DNA from: Leucocoprinus leucothites
Lineage: Eukaryota > Basidiomycota > Agaricomycetes > Agaricales > Agaricaceae
Assembly (NCBI GenBank): GCA_013368445.1
Contig: JAACJO010000016.1
Location: 186,001-250,000, forward strand
DNA length: 64,000 nucleotides
Direction: 5' to 3'
Shown here: positions 35,602 through 46,279 of the stretch, in pieces
How the letters are laid out: each line of letters opens with the position of its first letter
How positions within the stretch are numbered: position 1 is the stretch's first letter
The notes under the pieces: model-generated
Databases searched by the model: none
What the model was told of the DNA's origin: nothing
What the model saw: only the letters and a program-made list of their open reading frames with translations
Program-made: the position numbers and the translations under genes

Positions 35602-37932
35602 ATGCCACTGGTCTTGTCATTCGCGGTTTTACCATTCTTCTTTGCCCTCGGGATATGTGCTGTCTATAACCAACTCGATGCCAGCATAAAGCAAACCACA
35701 TTCGATTTTGTGATAGTTGGAGGTCCGTCAAGCAATGGTCATCGAGTCTTTGATCGCTGACCTATGTGTCTTCAGGAGGCACAGCCGGAGCCGTGCTGGC
35801 AAATCGTTTATCAGCGCACAAGGAATTCCAGATTCTTGTTATCGAAGCTGGTCCAAGGTGAGCGGTTGTTAGTTCACATGTATTCAAAGGACACTCACCA
35901 GTGGCATTGTGTCACAGTAACCAGGGCGTCCAGAACACCGAAGTTCCCTTCCTTTGGAGTACACTTATCGGCACCGAATACGACTGGAACTTCACAACGA
36001 CACCTCAAGAGGCACTGAACGGAAGAATAATTCCATATCCTCGCGGTCACATCCTCGGTGGCAGCAGCTCAACAAGTGGGATTTCATTTTCCTGAGGAAA
36101 CACCAGTCAAGCTGAACGAGGAATGCTCTAGATGCGATGTTTTACACTCGAGGAAGCGGGGATGATTATGACCGTTGGGCGAAAGTCACTGGTGACACAG
36201 GATGGTCATGGAACGCGTTGGTACCCTATTTCAAGAAGGTATGCATTCAGACCTGGGAGAAGGTTAGGTTTACTTGATAAAAGGCCAACAGCACGAACGA
36301 TGGAGCCCACCAGCGGAGCCGCGGAATACGACAGGCGAATTTGATCCGTCCGTGCATGGCTTTAAGGGGATGACTCTTACCAGTCTTCCCGGTCACCTTC
36401 AAGCAATTGATAATCGAGTCATTGCCGCAGCTGACGAGCTCGGAGGAGATTTTAAGTTTAACCTGGACATGAACTCCGGAAATCCTCTTGGCACAGGTGA
36501 GCTTGCAAATTCAAGTGCTTCCTGATCCTTCTGCTGATGGGTTTGTAGGATGGTTTCAAGGAACCATAGGGCATGGGGAGAGAAGCAGTTCAGCAACATC
36601 CTACTTACCGGATGATGTGCTCAACAGACCGAACCTTCATGTCTTATTAAACACCAAAACGACCCGACTTATTGCTTCCAGCTACTTCCAACCCGGCACG
36701 CCTACGTTCAAGGAAGTTGAACTCTCTAGTAACGGTAAGTTTTTCCGAAAGTCCTAAACAGCTCAGACACCAACCGAGTCCAAGGTATACGACATACAGT
36801 TCGCGCGACCAAGGAGGTGCTACTTTCGGCTGGATCAATTGGCTCTCCCTATATACTACTGCACTCGGGCATCGGCGATTCTCAAGAGCTTCACTCTCTC
36901 GGAATCAAGCCCGCAGTCAATCTTCCAAGTGTGGGTAAAAATCTGACTGATCACCCTTTCTTTAACGTTACTTTCCGGGCGAACACGACCGACACCGTAG
37001 ACAAGTGCGTCAACCTCTTACATGACAAAACTCTTTAAGCCATCAATTGAACGAGCCTGTCTACAGCCTCATTACAAACTCAACACTATTTTCTGAAGCC
37101 TTCAATGAGTGGTTGACGGAAAGAAAGGGAGTGTTGGCAAACGGCGCCGGAAATAATATCGCATGGGTCCGTCTCCCAAAGGACTCGCCTGTACTCAAAA
37201 ACAATCCTGATCCGAGTGCCGGTCCTCGTTCGGCTCACTGGGAGTTGGTAATATCGGTATGTTGAGCAATACATGGGTGAGGGGCTACCTGATCTCACCC
37301 CTGTCACGCAGAATGGCGGATCCGTTGAGGAATCGCGTGTGGGCTCAGGGCTCGTCGTCGTCAGTCCTGCATCTCGTACGTCTGGGTACCTCTTGGAGTT
37401 CGAACCCAAATCAATAACTCTAACTTTGTCAAGGGGGAACACTCAAACTCGCATCTTCCGATCCCTCCGAGCCACCGCTTATCGACCCAGGGATGATGAC
37501 CAACTCGATTGACCTAACCATGGCTCGTGAAGCCTTGCGAAGTGCTCGACGATTCTTCTCTGCACATGCATGGGATGGCTACGTTATGAGTGAGGCGACA
37601 CCAACAGCCAACCTCACGACGGATGAAGAGCTTGATGCGATGATAAGAGACAATATCATGAGTATTTGGCATCCTGTCGGCACGGCAGCTATGTCAGCTA
37701 AACACGCGAAATATGGCGTTGTCGATCCTGACCTGAAGGTCAAGAACGTGAAAGGGCTCAGAGTGGTTGATGCGTCTGTAATGGTGAGTGCTATGTCGCG
37801 TTCTCAGGCTAAAAAGTTGGTTTGACGAGGTTTCTTCGCTAGCCGTTCATCATTTCTGGACACACGCAGACCCCAGTGTATGTTATCGCAGAGAGGGCTG
37901 CGGACCTCATTATAAAGGAATGGCATCGCTGA
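35602..37932 (+). CDS. GMC oxidoreductase 2 (AA3_2, aryl-alcohol-oxidase-like)
   Basis: A 590-residue paralogue of the gene at 23847 with the same eleven exon lengths: 35602-35722, 35776-35857, 35918-36075, 36132-36238, 36292-36496, 36549-36734, 36785-37004, 37067-37256, 37312-37375, 37434-37783, 37843-37932. Hydrophobic N-terminus MPLVLSFAVLPFFFA suggests secretion. FAD motif [14 protein letters not shown] near residues 41-54; GGSSSTNAMFYTRG near 115; SAGSIGSPY near 302. Catalytic histidines lie in WHPVGTAAM (near 523) and SGHTQTPVY (near 568). This copy keeps the canonical HPVGT that copy 1 has changed. Expected reaction: oxidation of primary, possibly aromatic, alcohols with peroxide release. 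A conserved exon plan and related upstream DNA show the pair arose by duplication that included the promoter. Confidence 0.9.
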
Positions 37933-38943
37933 AATCTGTACAATATCTTGACTGGATGAGAAGCACTAGCGTATTTGGGATTCTCTGGCTTGTATTTCAG
38001 CTATGACTCTTGGCAATTTGTTTATTCTCTTTTTGGAGGGACGGGCTGCTATAATAATGATTTTGACAGTCCTCGTGATGTTTCATCGTAAGGTCAATTG
38101 TGGGCGTCGCCCCTGGCGAGTAGCACTGGTGCTCATCTTCGAGTTACTACTCAGGCTGGAGTAACTTCAGAATTAGCAACAACTTCCCGATCCATCCACC
38201 CACCGTCTATTCTCATATTTGCTCCCGTCCTCAAAATGAATACTATCACGACAACCTTGCGGATAAACATGACGACGCTTTGCTTCAGCAGGAAGATTTC
38301 CAGATCCTGTCAACGAGTTGAGAACACTTCCTGTCTTTCACGATTTCTCTTGATGTTGAGGAGCTGTATGTTTCCGTTCGCATCATTTGTTGCGGTGCAA
38401 TCGAGATGGGATGGCTTTGTATGGGCCTTACGTTGCCTTCGAAGCATAACCCATTTATGGAACTCATGTATATGATAGGGTGAACCGACGAGGCCTCGAC
38501 AAACGTTGACTTCTTGAGCGCTGAGATCAAATGAGAGACGGTCCAAGAGGTATACCCAACATTCATTGGACTAGAATACAAAGTACATCTGTCATCAGCT
38601 GTCAAGCCGCTGCTCTGTGCCAGCGGTACTAAATGGCCGGATTGTGGTTCTAATAGCTTTCTTGCTTGAAAATATAGGCAAAGCTACATCTCAACTTTCG
38701 AGGCGGACAACATATAATTCAACCATTCCATTTTCTACATCTGGTCACAGCATTTCGACAGCAGATAGCAAGATAGCAGGGGACAAAGCGTACAAATAGA
38801 GAGACCAAGTTAGACGTTCATGAAAATTTGTAAGGGAGAAAATGTCGTTACAAGACGAGGAAGAAAGAGAAAACGGCAGAATCTGGGTGGACCGGGTTAT
38901 TTCCTGTCAACGTAAATTCATATTTACTTCAAAGTAGACAACG
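37933..38943. other. Gene-free kilobase between convergent genes
   Basis: Lies between the 3' ends of GMC oxidoreductase 2 and the Argonaute gene. Open frames here are short and lack known motifs or splice structure. No repeat recognised. Confidence 0.45.
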
Positions 38944-41900
38944 TCAGTCAAGATACCTAACCGTCAAGATAAAATCAATACGTACAGAGAAGAACATCAT
39001 CTTCTTCTGCGAGGGGTGTATTTGCTTGTAGGCGTCCTTGTAGGCGTCGACAGATGCAGCCTGCGAGATAGTATCACTGAGATTGACGGCAAAACCGGGT
39101 TCAAAGTGGTGTTTGCCACGGGCGCAAACAATATCGGCATCTATTACAAGGGAAGTCAGACAAGGTTTGGTTAAGTTGCGAACACGGTGGGACTGACAGT
39201 AAACAGGGGCTGGGATTGAGACAGAACGTGTGGCACGCGCGTATACATGGCACAAGGCAAACGAAAGGCTTTGGATAGCATCGGCACTATGGGAATTGAA
39301 TGAGCATGAGCACCCTGTAAACGGACTCTGCGAAAATCACACACCTGAAACGGCTATCCTGTATACGGTAGATTATTGGATTAGTTTAGTTTAGTTAGAT
39401 CTACTAGTAGCTACTCACGTCATAAAGCACCTAACGAAGAGTCGGTCAGATAAAAGAAGATGAGATGTAGATCATCAACGTACCTCATAGTGCGCGGGTC
39501 GGCTCGTACCGAGAAGTCCTCCGTGGCTCTGCAGATACCAATCAAATTCGACAGGGTTGGTAATACCGGTATCGAGGATGGTGCCCGCCGGGCAGTTACC
39601 AGACCTGTCGCCATTATTTCCAAGTGGATTCATTCTGTAGACATGGTGTCAGCATACTTGGCGGTCTTAATGGGATGAGGCACGAACCTAATGTGATGAC
39701 GTTTGATGACGACGAGGAGAGTGATGGCGGGTCGAATTCCCAATTCGACGCAAGCGGCTGAGTTAAGTATCCCATTAGCACAAGGCGAACAAGCGGCTAG
39801 TCTTTACTCGACGGACCTCGAATCAGCGGTAGTTCTATGAGATATGTGGTTAGTTGGGGCTCATGAGCTACACGCAATTTGAATACTCACCATGCTCCAG
39901 GACTTGGCCAAACTGCCCCTCAGATACACCATCTAATATCACAAAGAGAATGAGACCTGATATACCGTGAATTAATATGGCCGACCGCACCTCTGAAGAA
40001 AATGAGTTTCTTCGGAGCAGGATTCGCCGCCTTCTCTCTCGCTTTCCTGTATCCCATGTGCTGCGTTAAAATTTCCTACAATTCAAATGTTTTCAGAAAA
40101 CCTTAAAATGATAGAGGACAGAGAACATACCTTTGTCATCTCCTGCAAATCGTCGATAAGCTCTTGACGTCCAACTTGTAGCGCGCTCGTAGCAACATAT
40201 TTCGAAGCCATCTGGTCGACACTTCCGACGACAGCAGTGAATGAGGGTCTGTTTTCAGCACCCGGTGCAGGATGTTGGACATCGGCGCCTTCGGAGGGAA
40301 ATAAGTCTTATTAAATACAAAATGACTTCAAAGTACTCACCCATAATGATGCATGAATTCGCGGGATCGCTGAGCAGCGGGACGGCTCTCGGAGCTGGCG
40401 TGCAGTTAATGCCTCCAAGTTTTACATTGGCTCTGATCAAAAACCGTAAATTTCATGCTCGAAAGGGAAGGCGAGTTAACGTACTTCAATGCGACGTTTG
40501 CCCAGTACTGAATGTTCGCACCGACACATTTGCCTACTTTGAGACATTGCGTCGCGACACCTTGCTATATCGGATATGAGTCATTTGCAAAGGATGCCCA
40601 TGAAGGACCGAACATACAGCAACATCACCGAAACTGGGCAAGCGCGAAATGTGTCAGCGTATGACACAGGGCAAAGGTGCGTGAACTTACTGTTTCACTG
40701 CGGTATAAATGTCTGTATTCCCGTGGTCGGGTAGAATAACCACGATCAGCTGCGGAGGCGATTTCTTTGTTTGGAACGATGCCTGGCCGGCCTCCCTAAG
40801 TTGCTGCCATGCGAAAAAGGATCAGAACACTACTTTAATCATAGAGAGTATGGCCGTTAGCTTACTGCAACAACATTGCCTTGAGGGTTGGCACTCCTAA
40901 TGATCGGTCTATCATCCTCCATTACGATACCTGGGAGCTAGTTAATAACAATTTTTAACGAGACGGGGTCACGCGCTCACCAGTGCTTCTGAATCCTCCG
41001 ACCAAATTCCTTACTAAATCCTGCTGCGCCTGATCACGGAATCGTCGAGATTCAAACGTGACAATCAACCAGTGGTTGATTGCCACCGGGTTGACGAGTT
41101 TCTTGTCGGCCCTTCACAGCGTCAATAAATTGCGAGCTACGAACGTAACTTCATACTTACATGTTCCATTTTCCATCTCTCGGAACCTATACCATCCATA
41201 AATATCAGTGTCAACAATACCATGGAGTAGAACGAGAGACATACAACGGTCATATCCTTACTACCTCGGCCATATTGCAGCTGGGGCGTAGGCAGGATCC
41301 TCGCTTGCAATTGAAGGGGCCCGTTGCCGGTATTGATAGACATGCCGAAGTCACGGATGTATGTTGATTGACCATATTGTAATAAACGCGCTCCGGCCTC
41401 GATGCTTCGGAATCGTTCGAAGGGTTTCTGTGTCGAGAATGCAACCATATCCTTGGTCTTGTCGCTTGGGAGTTGTTTCTTCATGATTTGCCCAGCCGGG
41501 ACTTCACACAATTCAAGTGGTACCAATGCGCCGCCTGAACCGAGCTAAAAAAGACGACACAGACAAGGAGGATACATAAATGGCGTTGAGTTGATGAAAT
41601 AAGGCATAGCGTACCTCAACACAAAACATCTGTGGGAACCGAACCTGAGTACCGGTGAGCTGGAAATATTGAGCCACTGTGATGTTTCGCCCTTGATACT
41701 CGAACGTGATATTGGTCGCACTGCGATCAGAGATCTTGCGTATCGGACGCTTCTTTTCCCGTGTGGTGGCAGGTACCGTCACTCGAAGATTCGTAAGGAA
41801 TTTCTGGAGCCTTAGACGATCACGCTCTCCCATCCCGTTAGGTGACAAAAACTGAGCGGTTTGAGTGGTATTACGGGCGAGGTCCATCCTTTCGAAAAAG

Positions 41901-43274
41901 TCAAGACATAATTCGACGAGTGGTCCAGGTCGGTACATCATGCAAGAGGCGATATCCAGGTTGAGGAACAGACGTCCGGGACCGGGTCGAATAGACTGGA
42001 AGAAGCCTCGCCAGAGTTCGATGCCTCCACCGATTCGACGAGAACCCTCTGGCGTGAAGAAACTCCGAACGTTGAACGGATAGCGCATGTTCGGCTCCAT
42101 ACGGATAATGGTATTATATGCCTGACAGGATGTTTGAATGCGAAAGGACTTTACGAGGAAAACAAACTTACAGCCAGCCCGGTAGAGATCGCGGTGTCCA
42201 AACTTTGTTGACCAGCGACATACCGGTGTAGGACACTATCCCTTGTCAGCAATGGACGAGGGGAACATCATAACTCGCTTACTCGGTGTTAATCATGACG
42301 GCTTGAGTCAATTTGAGACGATAAACCCTAGGGGGTCGGCTGCCCGGTTTGGGAGCTGTTCCACCATTCTTGGGAGCGAGCGTAACCTCGAACTAGAAGA
42401 TAGTATATTAATATCACAAGCACATGATCAATATATGTATTCTCACGGTTCGCGAAGTTCCCCCCAAGGGAAGATCAATGGCCGAATAGGCAATTTTCCG
42501 CCCATCGTAAGCCATGGACTTTGTAAAAATAGTCGGGTTGTCTTGTTCGACTTGCTTCATGACGTCCATATTGGCGCGGGCGGGAAGCCGGTCCGGATCG
42601 ATGGCTGCACGGTAACACGATTTCAATGTGTTATCTCGGTGTTTAAACAAAGTTATCACATACCAACTGCAGAGAGAAAGAGGAGGTAAAAGATGAATCC
42701 AATAATAGGTTTCAATTTTGGACAAGATTAAACGCACCATCATACTGAAATACCGTGATATTGGGTGCATCAACTGGGTAACAGTTGACTTGCAGATCAA
42801 TCGGTCTGCCCATCGTTCCATGACCTGGGCGCTTGACACCGACAGCGGAGACGTGTCCTATTTACGATTAATCAGATTGAAAGGGAACAAGCCCGGATCA
42901 GTAGGCGCTTAAGTATTTGCGACGCGTTTGCAAGCGCATGAAAGGATCCATCAATGATAAGATCACAAGCACAGGACAAAGATAAAGCCCAAAATAATGC
43001 ATTGTGCTTCATAAAGAGGGATAGTATGCAGGCGACGACGCTCACCTGCGGGAGAAACTACGTTACCCGGTGCGACCGCAGCTGCGCCTGGTCCAGGAGC
43101 TCCTCGGGGTGGGCCACCACGGCCTCGGGCAGGTGCGCCACGAGGGGGTGCACCACGAGCGGGACTAGCACCGCGAGCAGGGCTAGCACCACGGGCAGGA
43201 CTAGCACCACGGGCAGGACTCGAGCCACGAGGAGCACCCCTTTGCCCTCGGCCAGGTGCAGTTCTGGGAGGCAT
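38944..43274 (-). CDS. Argonaute protein
   Basis: RNA-silencing effector that binds small guide RNAs and can cleave targets. About 948 residues from some 25 exons; first exons 43274-43046, 42857-42738, (42666-42664), 42604-42447, 42392-42283, 42235-42172, 42121-41615, 41544-41248, then seventeen short ones to 39140-38944. Residues 1-76 are RG-rich with four SPARGA units. N domain and linker about 77-385; PAZ and linker 2 roughly 395-500, with [15 protein letters not shown] contains YTAVKHFGDVAQGVATQC near 605-622. PIWI holds GADVQHP (Asp near 673), RDGVSEGQF (Asp near 752) and SRPAHY (His near 843), so the slicer triad appears complete. The last residues after MMFF are uncertain: the frame runs to TGA at 38944, but a terminal intron is possible. 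Several exons are under 20 nt. Confidence 0.92.
43149..43220 (-). repeat. Four 18-bp repeats encoding SPARGA in Argonaute
   Basis: The first Argonaute exon carries four consecutive 18-bp units, each encoding SPARGA (residues 19-42), in an RG-rich N-terminal tail. Differences between units are mostly silent. Such tails in Argonautes are often disordered and targets of arginine methylation; that is inferred. Confidence 0.85.
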
Positions 43275-43642
43275 TGTCTACGCTGGGAGAGAGTATAACG
43301 ATTCTGGGAGGGTTTGACAAGCGAAGATCACAGGCCTACCAGGGTAGATGGTGGTGGTAGGAATGAGGCCGTCAGCTACTGATGTGGGAGTAAGAGAAGA
43401 GTTTATATACAGCCGAGCGAAGTTTAATGTCACACGGTGATCTGAACACACTGTCAACAATTGTCACGGGACATTTCGTATTTTTATCCATCACAACATG
43501 TTCTGTTCGATATGCTTCGCTCTCCATCCAGAGGCTTTGCGCAGCCTTGAGAAGCTGCTCGCATTAATGACCATGACTCTATATGACTACCTAAGAGCTC
43601 GAAAGGCAACAACCGTCTGATCTGAGCTTAAGCTAAGACTAA

Positions 43643-44516
43643 CTATCCTCCACTCATCCCACCCATCAATGACATGCTCACTGCGAGCGCAGCGAGCACT
43701 TGAACCGCCCTCACCACACTTGATGTATTCTGTACCCGATCAACCTGTCGGCGCATTTCTTCATCCTTCTTCCTTGTTCCCCGCAATACATCATGGTGCG
43801 ATCCTTGAGGGGGTGAATAATGTCGACCTGCACCACCAGGCGCAGAGGTTCCACGAGGTCTATTAGGAGGTGGGGTATATGTATAATCAGGTGGTGGCTG
43901 GCGGAACCCGGCATGGCGGTGCCGGGACGAGTGTTCCCAGGCATAAGTTGCTCTGGGTCCAGAAGAAGGGGGTGCGCGCGCAGAGTATAAATGTGATGAG
44001 GAGTGGGTTGGTCCAGATGAACGTTGCAAAAGGCTACGATCATAGGCACGCCTGGAACAGAGCAAAGTTGAATTTTGGCGCAGGTTAGCGAGCGGGTAGC
44101 ATTGTAGTGGCACGTTAAACGAACCGCTGGCGATCATCTATGAGTACAGCATAGGCCTCGCTTGCTGAAGTAAATATCTCCTTGGATTTTGGGTCCTTGG
44201 AAATATCAGGGTGATGCTTCTTGCTCAACTAGCTATCCAATTTCAATATACCACCGAACGAGGTGTTCGTAAAGTTCACGAACTTGGTAATAGTGTGACT
44301 AGGCAAATGTCTAACTGTCAGAATGAGGTTGCAGAAAGGCAAAGACCTTAGAATATTCACCTTTATCTGAGCCTTGGGGGCGCCCTGAGGTACTCCAAGC
44401 GTCCTGTAGTGGTCGAGACACCGAGCCGAGGTAGAAAAAGCGCGCCTGGCACATTTTCGTGCGGCAGTGTGACATATCGTTGTCGAGGTCAATGGCGACG
44501 ATGAGAGAGTGGACAT
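43643..44516 (-). CDS. Mitochondrial J-domain (DnaJ/Hsp40) protein
   Basis: A 227-residue co-chaperone from exons 44516-44361, 44298-44284, 44228-44125 and 44051-43643. Residues 1-33 form a basic, Ser-rich presequence ([17 protein letters not shown]) typical of mitochondrial import. The J domain spans about 34-100, beginning [12 protein letters not shown], with the catalytic HPD at 63-65 ([11 protein letters not shown]) and [11 protein letters not shown] after it. J proteins stimulate mitochondrial Hsp70 ATPase. A Pro/Ser/Tyr-rich linker follows, and residues about 200-222 form a hydrophobic segment that may be a membrane anchor. Exon 2 is only 15 nt and encodes SHYYQ, which completes helix II of the J domain; skipping it would delete five conserved residues. 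The gene is divergent from ATG101. Confidence 0.88.
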
Positions 44517-44681
44517 ACGAAGGTTTCGGATGACTTATTAACGCCAGCGGATCGTCATTTCCCGGGTCACATGAGGTAACACACATAGCCCCTCTCCGCC
44601 CTGAGGTTAGGGTTTATCACCCTCTCTCTTCTGCTACTATATCTACAGAACCACTCCACCGCTCAGTCACCCCATGTCAAT
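44517..44681. promoter_or_regulatory. Bidirectional promoter of the J-protein and ATG101 genes
   Basis: The two ATGs face away from each other across 165 bp. The segment is CT-rich and contains GGTTAGGGTTTAT; the TTAGGGTTT core at 44607-44615 resembles telobox elements found upstream of growth-related genes in plants and fungi. No clear TATA box for either side. Confidence 0.55.
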
Positions 44682-45528
44682 ATGGCTGGGATAAATGCTA
44701 CATTTCCAACGATTACAATTGACCTGGTGAGCCCCTTATCCTATCTGTACGGCTCTCTCTGACATTCATTCGAGCGCTTCTAGGTCCTCGATAGACAGAC
44801 AATCAAAGACGTCCTAAGCGGCATTTTGCATTCGATTCTCTTTCATCGACTATTCGGCCTTATCAAGCCGCAGATATTCGAAGTCCTGGACGTCACAATG
44901 GTACGACACTGTGGCTCACCCAAGCATCCACCAACGACTTACCCGACGTAGCCAGGCGTCTCTGATCCAGAGATGGAACAGCTTGTGTACGAGAAAGTGG
45001 AGAGCTTCTGGAGAGCAATCCAAGCTGACGTGTCACGGAGAGGCCAGGTCCGTCATCACCTATCTCCAACGAGCTTAGAATCATAAACTGATTACCCCAC
45101 CCGCTAGATCATGGTGACCTTCTCTGAGAAGCGACCAAAAAAGTCATGGTATCAGCTCTACTCGGCCGATGAGGATGTATCTTGGGAACAGTGGTACGTA
45201 CTTATGGTTCCCTATCAAGCTCAGCCCTCAACATTTTTCCAAACCCAGGATAATCAATGTCGAATTCCGACAACACAGAACAGAACGAGGTACGTACAAC
45301 CGATAAATTTTCGCCGAAAGATTTATTCACACCGATGCGATAGAACGCTTGACATTCAACACAAGCCTCGCAAACGCGCTCTCAAAATCCGTTCAAACCA
45401 TTCTCATACATACCTCATCGGAACGGGGCCGTGCTGCCGTTCCTCCCATAACTCAATCCAGCGGAATATCTCCTTTTCCATTCAAAATCACGGCTCGTGT
45501 AGGAGGGGCGGAAGTAGGGAGCTCGTAG
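44682..45528 (+). CDS. ATG101: Autophagy-related protein 101
   Basis: A 189-residue HORMA-fold subunit of the Atg1/ULK autophagy-initiation complex, which stabilises Atg13. Six exons: 44682-44726, 44784-44900, 44952-45047, 45108-45193, 45249-45289, 45344-45528. Segments matching the family in order: DRQTIKDVLSGILHSILFHR near 17-36, a conserved PGVSDPEMEQLVYEK near 55-69, SWYQLYSADEDVSWEQW near 100-116 (counterpart of the vertebrate PWEVW stretch), FRQHRTERERLTFN, and FKITARV near the end. Length is slightly below human ATG101 (218). An ATG eight bases upstream (in CCCATGTCA) is out of frame and closes at once, so the second ATG was chosen. Budding yeast lacks this gene; its presence fits a basidiomycete. 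Confidence 0.93.
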
Positions 45529-46279
45529 TAAACTGCTTGGCGTTACATTTGCCCTGACGTTGGGTATTCGATCACCAAGGTGCATCCGCGGCATTCAGCC
45601 GTCCAGTCGTTGGACAGCGATCGGGTCAGTCTAGCCATCACGCATCAAGTCCATCCATCAGATACAAATACTCTTTGTTCTCTAAGTATGGCCGTTCCTT
45701 TACCTCCTTACCCCATCTATTTCGGGGATCGACGATGTAACATTATCTTCTGTAATACCATATCCCCACCTGCTCGATTCCAGACCGCGAGCTTCCTCTC
45801 TATCAGCCTCTCATAATCGGTGGGTAGCGGCGGTAAAGCTTCACCGCTGGCTCAGGAGTGATCAAAGCCTCCCATCGCTTAGCTGCCAGGCGGAGTTATA
45901 CTGATGAAATGATCCGGACGGGCTCTCAAGCTAAGAATCCTGCCGGCTTCGAGAACGCCCATCAAAGATCATTATGCCTGTCCATCCCCTACCGCTATGC
46001 GACGCCTCAAGCACTCACTGGTTCAACGCCAACGCTCCGCTCGTGTGAACCTAATCCGAACGGATCTATCTCCATGCTCCCAGAATTCTTATTGAACTTC
46101 GCATGAGAAATTCAAGCCAATCAAATCGGGAGTGGATTCGTTGACACATGAAAAAGAAGTTCCGGATATATCACCGATATATCACTGACAGTCCTCTTTT
46201 TGTATTTCAACTCGACTGCCGGAGGGTCTTTTTAGTGTTCCACTTCCCCATCTCTCTAATTTTGGTGAACTTGGAATTT
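45529..46279. other. Intergenic region, ATG101 to flavin monooxygenase
   Basis: Contains the 3' end of ATG101 and the promoter of the monooxygenase. Open frames at 45580-45816 and 45858-46106 lack recognisable content. No repeat seen. Confidence 0.45.

Noticed and set aside
38098..38605. Frames of up to 125 codons between GMC oxidoreductase 2 and Argonaute
   Set aside because: No motif, no splice structure, and both strands open equally.
42954..43298. Plus-strand Thr/Ser/Gly-rich frame
   Set aside because: It is the antisense shadow of the RG-rich first exon of Argonaute.
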